64,000 nt of DNA from Amycolatopsis japonica (GTDB taxonomy: Bacteria; Actinomycetota; Actinomycetes; Mycobacteriales; Pseudonocardiaceae), in the NCBI RefSeq assembly GCF_000732925.1, contig NZ_CP008953.1, forward strand, positions 4,650,001 through 4,714,000, read 5' to 3'. Positions 18,512 to 27,231 of the stretch are shown here, piece after piece (position 1 is the first letter of the stretch; each line of letters opens with the position of its first letter). Made by a program: the position numbers and the translations under genes. The notes below the pieces were generated by a model. It saw nothing but the letters and a program-made list of their open reading frames with translations. It was not told the origin of the DNA and made no database searches.

Positions 18512-19978
18512 ATGACCGAACCGACCAGGCGGAACGTGCTCCGCGGCGCGGCCGCGCTCGCCATCGGTGGAGCCGCCGCGAGCTTCGGGAGCAGCGGATC
18601 CGCTTTCGCCGCGCAAGCTCCGGCGAAACCGCGCTACCCGTTCCTCGAAGGCGCGTTCGCGCCGGTCACGGAGGAGGTGACCGCGTTCGGCCTGCCGGTC
18701 ACCGGCCGCATTCCGAGCGATCTTTGCGGGCGATACCTGCGCACCGGGCCGAACGTTCTCGGTCTCGAGGATCCGCGCGCGCACCACTGGATGCTGGGTG
18801 AGGGCATGGTGCACGGCGTCCGGCTGCGCGACGGGAAGGCCGAGTGGTACCGCAACCGCTGGGTCCGTTCGTCCGGGGTCGCGGCGAAGCTCGGCGAACG
18901 GTACCCGTGGCCGGTCCCCGCCGAGGACTTCGCGCCGAACACGCACGTGATGGCCCATCACGGCCGCATCCTCGCCCTCCAGGAGTCGGGCGCCCCGCCG
19001 TACGAACTCGACGGCGAGCTGAACACGTTGGGGCCGTTCGATTTCAGCGGTTCACTGGAGGGCTCCTACACCGCGCACACCAAGTTCGACGCCCGTGCCG
19101 ACGAGCTGCACGCGGTGACCTATCACCCGACCTGGGACCACGTGCGGCATCTCATGGTCGACCGGACCGGCCGCGTGGTGCGGACCACCCGCATCCCGGT
19201 CACCGACAGCCCGATGATGCACGACTTCGGGCTCACCGAGAACTACGTGGTCGTCTTCGACGTACCGGTCACCTTCGATCCGCAGCCGGGCAAGGTCGTG
19301 CCCTACCAGTGGAACACGGATCACCCGGCCCGGGTCGGGGTGATGAAACGCGACGGTGGCCCGGTCCGCTGGTTCGGGGTGGATCCGGTGTTCTACTCCC
19401 ATACGCTCAACGCCTACGAGCAGGGCTCCACGGTGGTGGTCGACCTGACCACGATGCCCGCTCCGTTCGAGGTGGCAGGCAAGCAGGGCTTCGGTGGTCC
19501 GTCGGCGTCGGGCCCGCCGGTGCTGGAGCGCTGGACGATCGATCTCGCGCAGGGGCGGGTCCGGCGCCGCGTTCTCGACGACCGGCCGCAGGAGTTCCCG
19601 CGGGTCAACGAAAGCCTGGTGTCGCGACGGCACCGATATGGCTACTCGGCCTCCCCCGGCGAATTGTTCGACGTCTACCTGGACAAGCCGTCCGGCTCCT
19701 TCGGCAACGCGCTGATCAAGCACGACCTGCGGAACGGGCGCTCTGAGGTGCACCGTTTCGGCCGGGGTGCCGACGCGAGCGAAGCAGTGTTCGTGCCTTC
19801 CTCCCGCGGCAGGGCCGAGGACGACGGCTACGCCCTCGCCTACGTCAACAACCCCGACCGCAACGCGTCGGACCTCGTGATCCTCGCGGCGCAGGACTTC
19901 ACCGCGAAGCCCTTGGCACGTATCCATCTGCCCAGGCCGGTACCGCTGGGCTTCCACGGAAGCTGGGTCGCCGACTGA
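18512..19978 (+). CDS. Tat-exported carotenoid oxygenase (lignostilbene dioxygenase family)
   Basis: 488 aa. It starts with a twin-arginine signal: TRRNVLRG, then a hydrophobic stretch ending SAFAAQ (about residues 5-36). A seven-bladed propeller typical of carotenoid cleavage oxygenases follows. All four iron-ligand His contexts are visible: AHTKFD, MHDFGLTENY, YSHTLNAYE and the C-terminal GFHGSW. The reaction is oxidative cleavage of a C=C bond in an apocarotenoid or stilbene-like substrate. The ATG at 18512 is preceded by GGGGGATC. Export is unusual for this family. The facing TetR gene and repeats suggest substrate-inducible control. Confidence 0.9.
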   Translation: MTEPTRRNVLRGAAALAIGGAAASFGSSGSAFAAQAPAKPRYPFLEGAFAPVTEEVTAFGLPVTGRIPSDLCGRYLRTGPNVLGLEDPRAHHWMLGEGMVHGVRLRDGKAEWYRNRWVRSSGVAAKLGERYPWPVPAEDFAPNTHVMAHHGRILALQESGAPPYELDGELNTLGPFDFSGSLEGSYTAHTKFDARADELHAVTYHPTWDHVRHLMVDRTGRVVRTTRIPVTDSPMMHDFGLTENYVVVFDVPVTFDPQPGKVVPYQWNTDHPARVGVMKRDGGPVRWFGVDPVFYSHTLNAYEQGSTVVVDLTTMPAPFEVAGKQGFGGPSASGPPVLERWTIDLAQGRVRRRVLDDRPQEFPRVNESLVSRRHRYGYSASPGELFDVYLDKPSGSFGNALIKHDLRNGRSEVHRFGRGADASEAVFVPSSRGRAEDDGYALAYVNNPDRNASDLVILAAQDFTAKPLARIHLPRPVPLGFHGSWVAD

Positions 19979-19984
19979 CCGATC

Positions 19985-20015
19985 GGGCTGTCGCCGGGAA
20001 CCCCGGCGACAGCCC
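19985..20015. terminator. Bidirectional hairpin
   Basis: GGGCTGTCGCCGGG and its exact complement form a 14-bp stem with a 3-base loop, between the stops of the carotenoid oxygenase (19978) and the DUF5682 gene (20022). It marks the 3' end of the five-gene operon. Confidence 0.8.
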
Positions 20016-20021
20016 CTCAGT

Positions 20022-22793
20022 TCACACTCCGGTGAGCACCTCCTCCAACGCGGCTGTGGAGTCCGGATGCCGCTCGAGCAACGCCAAACCGGTGGGTGCG
20101 GTGCTCCCCCACGGCTCGTCGCAGCCCAGCAGACCCGCCACCGCGTCACACGCCGCCGGATACGCCGCCAGTAGGGCGAGGTCGCCGCCCTTGGCCTTCC
20201 TCGTCACCGCGACGGGTTCCGGCTGGTCCTTCCAGGGCGGAACCCATTCATCGAGCGCCGCGAGCCGTCCCGGGAAGATGCGGCCGGCTTCCCTCACGAG
20301 CAGCGGCACCAGCTCGGCGCCCCTGGACCGCAGGGTGGTGATCAACGTCGGCAACCACGGCAACAGCAACCGGTCCGGAAGCTCGGCGAAGGCGTTCGAC
20401 ACCGCCTCGACGACGAAGTCGGCCAGCCCGGGCGCCGGCTCCAACGCGTGCACGAACCCGCTCAGGTAGCGCGGATAAGCGGGCAGCACCATCGGGTTCG
20501 CCAGCAGCTCGGCGCACCGCTCCCGTAGCTCCGCGCGGGAGAGACGACCGAGCTGCACCTGCGCGGCCCACAGCAACGCCACCTTCGACGGCTCCTGCGG
20601 ATGCGATCCGACGATCGCCAGCTCCAGCTGCGTGCGGTCGCACCCCAGCGACAAGGCGAGCGACTCCATGCTGAACAGGAAGCCCAGCATCGCGGCGACC
20701 TGCTCTACACCGGCTTCCTCGTCGGCGAAGGCCGCCGGGAGCAGGGTGCAGTAGTGCGCGTACCCCGTCCTGACGAACTCCTCGATCCACCGAGGCAGCA
20801 CCGGCTCGCTGGTCCGGTAGTGCGCGAGCAGCCTCCGCACCCGCCGCAACACTTCCGGAGCGCCGTCGACGGTGCGTTCGGTGGCCAGCACCTCCAGAGC
20901 ACGCGTCCCCAGCTCTCCTGCGAGCCGGGCGCTACGCAGGTAGAGCGTCGCGTCTTCGACAGCTCCGAGCACCTTCGCTGCGGTGGCCTGCGGATGGTAG
21001 GCAGCGCGCCGAAGCCGTTGCTCCAGCACCTGCTCGACGCTGACCCCCTCGTAGCCCAGCTCGATGAGGGCCCGCTGGTGGGTGCCCAGGGCCAGATCCC
21101 ACGATTCCTGGATCGGCCGCTCGCCGAGCCGCCGCTCGCCCATGATCGGCCTCGCCGCACCGCGCGGCATCAGGTAGCGCAGCATCCACAGCAGATCGGA
21201 GCAGGGCTCCAGCTCCGGCCTCGACGCGATGTCGAGCAACGCCCGCTGCACACCTCGTTGCTGCAGCTTGAGGTCCAGCGGCTCCAGCCTGTCGTGCACG
21301 TCGCGCGCCAAGGGTGGCAACGCGTCGTACCCGACCTGGCCGATCCGGTCGCCGCCCATCATGATCTCGACGAGGCGGCGCACGTCGCGCCTGCCGGGCA
21401 CGACGTCCTTCTCGATACAGGTGACCGCCGCGTCCTGGAAGTCGTACGGTGTCGGTTTGGCCCGGTCACGCACGCCCGCCAGCAGGATCGAGGTCTCGAA
21501 GACCGCGATGGCGTCAGCCGTCGAGGCCAGGTATCCGTTCCGGCGCGCGGCCCGCACGATCTCGACCGACCAGCCCAGCAGCTCCGCCTCGTCCAGCCGG
21601 TCGAGTACCGGAGGCCGTTGCAGGAAGCCGGAAAGCTGGTCCGATGGGTCCACTGCCACCGGATCCGGCGTCGGCGCGGGCAGCTCCGCGGCCTTCTTCC
21701 GCTTCGGCCCGCCCACCTGCCCTTCCAGCTGGAACTGCTTCACCTTGGTGCGCTTGAGGTTCTTGGCCCACTCGGTCGCCGCGATCGACACCGATCCCCC
21801 GGCCAGCCCGAACTGCGCCTCGATCGAGGCGTGGCTCGACGGGATCAGCCCGTACTGCCAGGTGCTCTCGCTGCGCGGGCTGATCACGAACCCGTCCGTA
21901 CCTTCGACGCCGAACTCCGCGACCCGGCTGGCCGCGTGGAAGGCGCCGCAGATGTAGAGGCACTCCGCCGGATCCGCCCCCGACGCGGCGAGGTGCTCGC
22001 GCATGCGGGTCCACATGTAGCGCTCGCGGTCTTCGTCCACCCGCACGTGCCGGGTGTCCCCCGGCGCGAGACGGCGGAACAGGCTGCCGATCAGGAACAT
22101 GACCTGGCGATAGGTGTCGTGGTCGCTGTCACCGAGCGGCAGCTCGACGTACTGGTGCCACCACTCCGACCAGTGCCGCACCCGCCCGTGCCGCAGCAGG
22201 TGTTCCTCGAGTTCAGCGAACCGCGGCCGCAGGTCACCGATCTCGACGCCGACCGCGTCACCGTGCAGCGCGGCCTCCTCCTCGACGGGCGGCGCGTCCG
22301 GGTCGGCGGACGGCTCAGGCTCACGTTCGTTCCATTGGAAGACATGGTCCGCCGACCGGTCGACGAGGACGAGCTCGACGCCCGGGGTGTCGAGGGCGTA
22401 CGCGATCGCCTGGTATTCCGCCGAAGCCTCGGTGATCGGCGCGACCACGGACAAGGGTGCCCACTCCGCGGGGAATCCCTTGACCTCCGTCGCGAACGCC
22501 TGCACCGCCACGGGAAGACGGCAGTTGCGCAGCTCGGTCAGCAACGGCGCCATGTCCTCGCACAGTTCGAGGTAGACGACCTTCGGCTGCTTCTCCCGCA
22601 ACCGCCGTGCCATCGCGACGGCCGAAGCCGGGGAATGGTGGCAGACCGGGAAGATCTCCAACGGCTCCCGCACCGCGCGGTCGACGTCGTCGACGAGCCC
22701 GAGCAGGATGCCCTCCAGTGCGCCGGGCCCGTCGGCGAAGGCGGCCGCGGCCTCCTGCAACTGGCCGCGCAACGCCTCGAAGGCGCCGCTCAC
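20022..22793 (-). CDS. DUF5682 family protein of the MoxR-VWA operon
   Basis: 923 aa. The N-terminal region has, in order, VCHHSPASA (51-58), YLELCEDM (74-81), DRERYMWTRM (255-264) and CGAFHAA (282-288). The remaining ~550 aa are mostly helical repeats. The family is known from operons with a MoxR ATPase, a VWA protein and a SWIM protein (E. coli yehLMPQ is, to my recollection, the same type); its activity is not established. The ordered His/Glu, ExxxM and GxxH motifs resemble the TraB/TIKI/EreA/ChaN fold (my inference). The start GTG overlaps the MoxR stop as GTGA, so translation is coupled. It is the last gene of the operon. Confidence 0.9.
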   Translation of the reverse strand: MSGAFEALRGQLQEAAAAFADGPGALEGILLGLVDDVDRAVREPLEIFPVCHHSPASAVAMARRLREKQPKVVYLELCEDMAPLLTELRNCRLPVAVQAFATEVKGFPAEWAPLSVVAPITEASAEYQAIAYALDTPGVELVLVDRSADHVFQWNEREPEPSADPDAPPVEEEAALHGDAVGVEIGDLRPRFAELEEHLLRHGRVRHWSEWWHQYVELPLGDSDHDTYRQVMFLIGSLFRRLAPGDTRHVRVDEDRERYMWTRMREHLAASGADPAECLYICGAFHAASRVAEFGVEGTDGFVISPRSESTWQYGLIPSSHASIEAQFGLAGGSVSIAATEWAKNLKRTKVKQFQLEGQVGGPKRKKAAELPAPTPDPVAVDPSDQLSGFLQRPPVLDRLDEAELLGWSVEIVRAARRNGYLASTADAIAVFETSILLAGVRDRAKPTPYDFQDAAVTCIEKDVVPGRRDVRRLVEIMMGGDRIGQVGYDALPPLARDVHDRLEPLDLKLQQRGVQRALLDIASRPELEPCSDLLWMLRYLMPRGAARPIMGERRLGERPIQESWDLALGTHQRALIELGYEGVSVEQVLEQRLRRAAYHPQATAAKVLGAVEDATLYLRSARLAGELGTRALEVLATERTVDGAPEVLRRVRRLLAHYRTSEPVLPRWIEEFVRTGYAHYCTLLPAAFADEEAGVEQVAAMLGFLFSMESLALSLGCDRTQLELAIVGSHPQEPSKVALLWAAQVQLGRLSRAELRERCAELLANPMVLPAYPRYLSGFVHALEPAPGLADFVVEAVSNAFAELPDRLLLPWLPTLITTLRSRGAELVPLLVREAGRIFPGRLAALDEWVPPWKDQPEPVAVTRKAKGGDLALLAAYPAACDAVAGLLGCDEPWGSTAPTGLALLERHPDSTAALEEVLTGV

Positions 22794-23902
22794 GAGAGGG
22801 TGGCGATCGCGTCGCGGCCGCCGTCGAGGAACTCCGGCCAGTCCCCGCCCTCGTCCTTGCTGCGCGGCTCGACGACACCGTGCAGGTACTTGTTGAGGAT
22901 CGCCAGATCCTCCGGCTCACGACGGGCGAGCGAACCGACCAGCGAGGAGGCCAGTGTGCGGGCGGTCAGCTCGCGTTCGCCGAAGAAGTTGCTGTGCAGC
23001 ACCGCGTCTTCGAGCACGCCGATCTGCTCGGCCGTGGACAACGCCGACTCCAGCTTCTCGTCGTCGCTGCCCGCCGACGCCGCCGCGGCGCGAAGGTCTC
23101 CGAAGCTGCGGAGCAGCACGTCGAGCAGCGTCGGCGGCACGTCCAGCTCGATCTGGTGGCGGCGCAGCAGTTCCTCGGTGCGGAAGCGGACGATCTCCGC
23201 CTCGCTCTTCTTGTTCGTCACCACGGGAATGCGGACGAAGTTGAAGCGGCGCTTGAGCGCGGACGACAGGTCGTTGACGCCGCGGTCGCGGCTGTTGGCG
23301 GTGGCGATCACGGAGAACCCGGGTTTGGCGAAAACGATGCCGTCGCTGTCCAGCTCCGGCACCGAGATGTACTTCTCCGACAGGATCGAGATCAGCGCGT
23401 CCTGCACGTCGCTGGTGGACCGGGTCAGCTCCTCGAACCGGCCGATCGAGCCCGCCTCCATCGCCGTCATGATCGGCGACGGGATCATCGACTCGCGGGA
23501 CTGGCCCTTCGCGATGACCATCGAGACGTTCCACGAGTACTTGATGTGGTCCTCGGTGGTGCCGGCGGTCCCCTGCACGACGAGGGTGGAGTTGCGGGAG
23601 ATCGCGGCGGCCAGCAGCTCGGCGAGCCAGCTCTTGCCGGTGCCCGGGTCCCCGATCAGCAGGAGCCCGCGGTCCGAGGCGAGCGTGACGATAGCCCGCT
23701 CCACGATGCTCCGGTCGCCGAACCATTTCTGCGAGATCTCACGGTCGAGGCCGTCGGCACGCTCGGAACCCAGGATGAACAGGCGCAGCATCTTCGGGGA
23801 CAGACGCCAGGCGAACGGTTTGGGGTTGTCGTCGACGGATTCCAGCCAGTCCAGCTCTTCGGCGTACTTGATCTCGGCGGGGGCGCGCAACAGGTCGGAC
23901 AT
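22790..23902 (-). CDS. MoxR-type AAA+ ATPase
   Basis: 370 aa. It has Walker A GDPGTGKS (84-91), a Walker B-like acidic segment GRFEEL (about 154-159), sensor 1 in VIATANSRDRG (about Asn203) and an arginine-finger region ALKRRF. MoxR ATPases act as chaperones that remodel or activate a partner, typically with a VWA protein that binds metal at its MIDAS. The VWA gene lies just upstream (19-bp gap) and DUF5682 overlaps downstream. The ATPase presumably powers a complex of these proteins in the cytoplasm. Confidence 0.93.
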   Translation of the reverse strand: MSDLLRAPAEIKYAEELDWLESVDDNPKPFAWRLSPKMLRLFILGSERADGLDREISQKWFGDRSIVERAIVTLASDRGLLLIGDPGTGKSWLAELLAAAISRNSTLVVQGTAGTTEDHIKYSWNVSMVIAKGQSRESMIPSPIMTAMEAGSIGRFEELTRSTSDVQDALISILSEKYISVPELDSDGIVFAKPGFSVIATANSRDRGVNDLSSALKRRFNFVRIPVVTNKKSEAEIVRFRTEELLRRHQIELDVPPTLLDVLLRSFGDLRAAAASAGSDDEKLESALSTAEQIGVLEDAVLHSNFFGERELTARTLASSLVGSLARREPEDLAILNKYLHGVVEPRSKDEGGDWPEFLDGGRDAIATLS

Positions 23903-23921
23903 GTCTTGCCTTTCGGGGAGT

Positions 23922-25292
23922 TCAGGAGGTGAGGAAAGTCTTCAGTTCGTGAACGAGTTTGGTGATGTGGCCGGAGATCACGGGCGTGCCGAGATCCTTG
24001 AAGCGCTCGCGGAACCAGGGATTGACGCTGCCCCGTCCGGCGCTGGTGACCGAACCGACCGGGATGAACTTCGCTCCGGACCGGTGGATCGCGGCCATGC
24101 TCTCGAAGAGCTGCTCGACGCGGGTCTCGTAGAAGTCGGAGATCCACACCACCACGGTGTTCGCGGGCTCGGCGATCTTCGGCTGGGTCAGCCCCATCGC
24201 GACCATGCCGTCGTTGCCGCCGCCCAGGTTCGTGCGCAGCAGCGTTTCGAAGGGATCGTGGACCCACGGGGTGAGGTCGAGCGCCTGCGTGTCGTAGGCG
24301 ATCAGGTGAACGTCCACTTTGGGCAATCCGGCGAAGATCGAGGCCAGCACGGCGCAGTTGACCATCGAGTCCACCATGGAACCGGACTGGTCGACGACCG
24401 CGATGAGCCGCTGTGGCGTGGTCTTCTTCGCGGTCTGCTTGTAGTACAGGCGATCGACGTAGAGCCGTTCCTCTTCCGGGCTCCAGTTGGTGAGGTTCTT
24501 CCAGATGGTGCGATCGAGGTCGAGGTTGCGGAACACGCGCTTCGGCGGGACCGACCGATCCACCTTGCCCGTCGAGGCCTTCTCGACCTGGGTCCGCAGG
24601 ACCTCCGCGATCTCGTCGACGTAACGCCGGATGAGCGATTTGGCGTTGGCCAACGCCACGCCGGACAGATTGTCCTTGTCCCGCAACAACTGTTCGATGA
24701 GGGACATACTCGGGCTCAGCTTCGCCGCGAGCGCGGGATCGGCGAGGACCTCGCGCAGATGCATCCGTTTGACGAGGTCCGCCTCGATGTCGCCGAGGTC
24801 CGGGCCGATCGCCGGGAGCAGGGTGCTCAGATCGGGTGTGCCGCCCCCTCCGGTGCCGCCGAGCCCGGTCGGGGCGCCACCGGGACGACCGCCGCGCAGT
24901 TCGCCCGGACGGCAGCCCAGCGCGCGCTCGAGCCAGCCCGCGTCGGACTGCCAGCAGGACAGTCGGCTGGCGGTCACCGTGTGCGGCGGCTGAGCAAAGA
25001 CGTTGAGCAGCACCTTCGATACGAGCGCCGCGCGCCGCACTTCCGCCGCCTTGTCCCGGCCGTCCCCGGCTTCGGGGACCATCAGGCCGTCGAATTCGGC
25101 GGCCAGCTCCGGATGACGCTGGACGACCGAGTCGACCGCGACGTTCGGATCCAGCAGCGCCGACGGCAAGCCGATGTCCTCGACGACGGCCACGCTCGCC
25201 GATTCGAGCGCGGCCTGCTCCTCGGTGTCGAAGAGCCGGGCGAGCAGCCGCCAGTACAGGACCTGACGGCGGTTGTCCTCGGGTTCGGTCAT
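23922..25292 (-). CDS. VWA domain protein (MoxR partner)
   Basis: 456 aa. The N-terminal half is helical. A Gly-rich linker (about 134-152) follows, then a C-terminal von Willebrand A domain with an intact MIDAS: DQSGS (301-305), a later Thr and VVWISDFYET supplying the acidic residue. The ATG at 25292 overlaps the preceding stop as ATGA. The gene architecture (helical N-terminus plus VWA) matches YehP/CoxE-like partners of MoxR ATPases. It probably docks substrate or partner to the ATPase through metal coordination. Confidence 0.9.
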   Translation of the reverse strand: MTEPEDNRRQVLYWRLLARLFDTEEQAALESASVAVVEDIGLPSALLDPNVAVDSVVQRHPELAAEFDGLMVPEAGDGRDKAAEVRRAALVSKVLLNVFAQPPHTVTASRLSCWQSDAGWLERALGCRPGELRGGRPGGAPTGLGGTGGGGTPDLSTLLPAIGPDLGDIEADLVKRMHLREVLADPALAAKLSPSMSLIEQLLRDKDNLSGVALANAKSLIRRYVDEIAEVLRTQVEKASTGKVDRSVPPKRVFRNLDLDRTIWKNLTNWSPEEERLYVDRLYYKQTAKKTTPQRLIAVVDQSGSMVDSMVNCAVLASIFAGLPKVDVHLIAYDTQALDLTPWVHDPFETLLRTNLGGGNDGMVAMGLTQPKIAEPANTVVVWISDFYETRVEQLFESMAAIHRSGAKFIPVGSVTSAGRGSVNPWFRERFKDLGTPVISGHITKLVHELKTFLTS

Positions 25293-26662
25293 TTCCGCAA
25301 CAGCCTTCCGGCACGCTCGCGCAGCACGGCCGCGGCGTCGGTGGCCGCCTTCTCGGCTTTCACCCCGGCCTTGTCCGTGGTGCCGCCGGCCCAGGCTCCG
25401 GCGTGCACGGCGGTGGTCTTCTTGCGCACGGTGGTCTCGACGGCGAGCGGCTGGAGGCGGAATCCGCCGTCCCACCGGATCAGGCCGAGGCACGCGCTGG
25501 AACTCGCGACGGCCTTCGGCGTCAGCGGACCGGCCGCTGGGATGCGGTCCGTCTCGACGAAGAGCCGATTCCCGGCGAAGGTGAACGTCACCTCGTCCTC
25601 GTCGCCCTCGACGTCGTAACCCTCGAGGAAGACGGGGACGGCGATCCGCACCGGATGCCGGTCCAAGGGCGCGACCATCGGCGTGACGGCCTTCGGTAGA
25701 ACGACGCGCGCCGTCGAGAACGCGTCCGCGGGCTCACCAAGGCGGGCGTACTCGTCCTGCCAGAGCAGGTCGCCCTCGGCGGTGCCCGGCATGCCGGTGA
25801 GGTCCATGGAGCGGCCCTCGCTGATCGCCGTGAGCAGGGAGAGATGCGGGCGCAGCAACTGCCAGATCCCGGCGCCGATGATCGTGTCCGGCTTGGGCAC
25901 TGTCACGTTCGCACGCACGAGACGGGGAGCCGTGCCGTCTTCGGGTTCGACCACGGCGTGGACCTGGGCCTGCGCGGCCGTCGAGTGTTCCAGCAGGTCG
26001 ACGCCGAGCGGCAGCAGGCGGCCGGTGACCGTGCCGACCTCCGGCGCCGCCCCGGGCAAGGTCAGAACCATCGCGCGCGACCACAGGTCGCCCCAGCGCC
26101 GGACGGGGACACGATCCAACGCCGCACCAGGGCACGACGCCGCGAGCTCGGCCGCGAAACCGTCGAGCAGGACGGCCAGCCGTCGCAGGCTCGGTTCGGC
26201 GAGCAGCGCCGAGATCACCTGCGCCGAGCCCGAGATGAGGTCGTGGTCGATACCCTGCCAGCCCGCTCGGGCCAGGTCGGCGAGCCAGGACCGAGCGGCC
26301 GCGAGGAGATTCGGCGACTCCGTCTCGGAAACTCGCCGGGTCGAGTCCTCGTCCTGCGGCCTGCCAGTCGCTTCGACAAGGCGCGAGAAGACCGCGTCGT
26401 GCACGGAGCCGAACACCGCGATCCTCGCCGCTGCAAGGGAAACGAAGTGTTCCTCCCCTGCCGCACCGGCCGCGGTCTTCTCGGCGGCCTCCGCGACGCG
26501 CGCCGCCAACGGCGACCCGGCGACGGCATCGGCGAGCTCGGTCAGACCGGCGACTTTCTGAGGACGAAGCAACCCGGCGACGAGCACATCGTCGAAAGCG
26601 TCGACGACCGCCAATGCCTCGTCGAGGCCGGCGATGGGATCGGTGAGCAGATCGACGCGCAT
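25289..26662 (-). CDS. Uncharacterised protein of the MoxR-VWA operon
   Basis: 457 aa from the ATG at 26662. I recognise no domain. The first two thirds are alpha-helical and Ala/Leu-rich. The last third is more beta-like (EDEVTFTFAGNRLFVETDRIPAAG) and ends in a basic tail (RERAGRLLRK). There is no signal peptide or membrane segment. Its ATG shares one base with the stop of the SWIM gene (TGATG), and its stop overlaps the VWA start. It is thus locked into the operon and probably a dedicated subunit or adaptor. Confidence 0.8.
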   Translation of the reverse strand: MRVDLLTDPIAGLDEALAVVDAFDDVLVAGLLRPQKVAGLTELADAVAGSPLAARVAEAAEKTAAGAAGEEHFVSLAAARIAVFGSVHDAVFSRLVEATGRPQDEDSTRRVSETESPNLLAAARSWLADLARAGWQGIDHDLISGSAQVISALLAEPSLRRLAVLLDGFAAELAASCPGAALDRVPVRRWGDLWSRAMVLTLPGAAPEVGTVTGRLLPLGVDLLEHSTAAQAQVHAVVEPEDGTAPRLVRANVTVPKPDTIIGAGIWQLLRPHLSLLTAISEGRSMDLTGMPGTAEGDLLWQDEYARLGEPADAFSTARVVLPKAVTPMVAPLDRHPVRIAVPVFLEGYDVEGDEDEVTFTFAGNRLFVETDRIPAAGPLTPKAVASSSACLGLIRWDGGFRLQPLAVETTVRKKTTAVHAGAWAGGTTDKAGVKAEKAATDAAAVLRERAGRLLRK

Positions 26663-27159
26663 CAGACCACCGCCCTGGTCGACGGGAACCACTGAAGCTC
26701 CGGCACCGGAGCCGTGGACACTTCGAATTCGAGGTATGCCAAGTGCCGCAGGAATTGGCTGAACACCGAAGCCGCGGCGGTGCTGTCACCTTGCGACGGC
26801 CGTGTCGCGCTCATGGTCTGCGAAATGGCCTGCGCCGTCGGCTCGGGAACCTCGACGCGCAGGTATCGCGCCACTCGCTCGGCTCCGTATTGAAGGGTGG
26901 ATTCGTTGATCAGGGCGAGAATGTGGTTGCAGAACATCCCCCGCGCCCCACCACACGGCCGGTTGTTGTTGGTACTACAGGAGAATTCGTACGTACTCGC
27001 CGCGACCGACGAGACGTACACCCGCCCGATGTCCGATCCGCTGGACACCACGCCCTGCACCCGTCCGTCGGCCAGTTCGACGAACGGGACCTTCGCGAGT
27101 TTGCGCGGGCGGGCGGGTGGCAACACCCGGGCCGTGCTCGCTCTTTCCCAGTCTGACAA
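26662..27159 (-). CDS. Small SWIM-like zinc finger protein, first gene of the MoxR operon
   Basis: 165 aa. It has a zinc-binding cluster of Cys61, Cys69, Cys77 and His79 (spacing CX7CX7CXH), which is a divergent SWIM finger: CSTNNNRPC..FCNHILALINE. The start is chosen as TTG 27159 because AAGGAG lies 8 bp upstream; a GTG at 27219 would add 20 residues with no such site. Full SWIM proteins of related operons are far longer, so this is a minimal version. It may tether the complex to nucleic acid. It leads the operon. Confidence 0.8.
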   Translation of the reverse strand: MSDWERASTARVLPPARPRKLAKVPFVELADGRVQGVVSSGSDIGRVYVSSVAASTYEFSCSTNNNRPCGGARGMFCNHILALINESTLQYGAERVARYLRVEVPEPTAQAISQTMSATRPSQGDSTAAASVFSQFLRHLAYLEFEVSTAPVPELQWFPSTRAVV

Positions 27160-27231
27160 CGCATCTTCTCCTTGCGGGGGTGCCTCGGTGGGGACTGGGA
27201 TGAACCTAGCGGGAGGCACCGACAGTTTTGA

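Noticed and set aside
20601..25619. A 1,672-codon open frame on the plus strand
   Set aside because: It runs antisense to DUF5682, MoxR and VWA genes. The translation is Arg/Gly/Pro/His/Ala-rich with no motif. Open antisense frames are common at this GC level.
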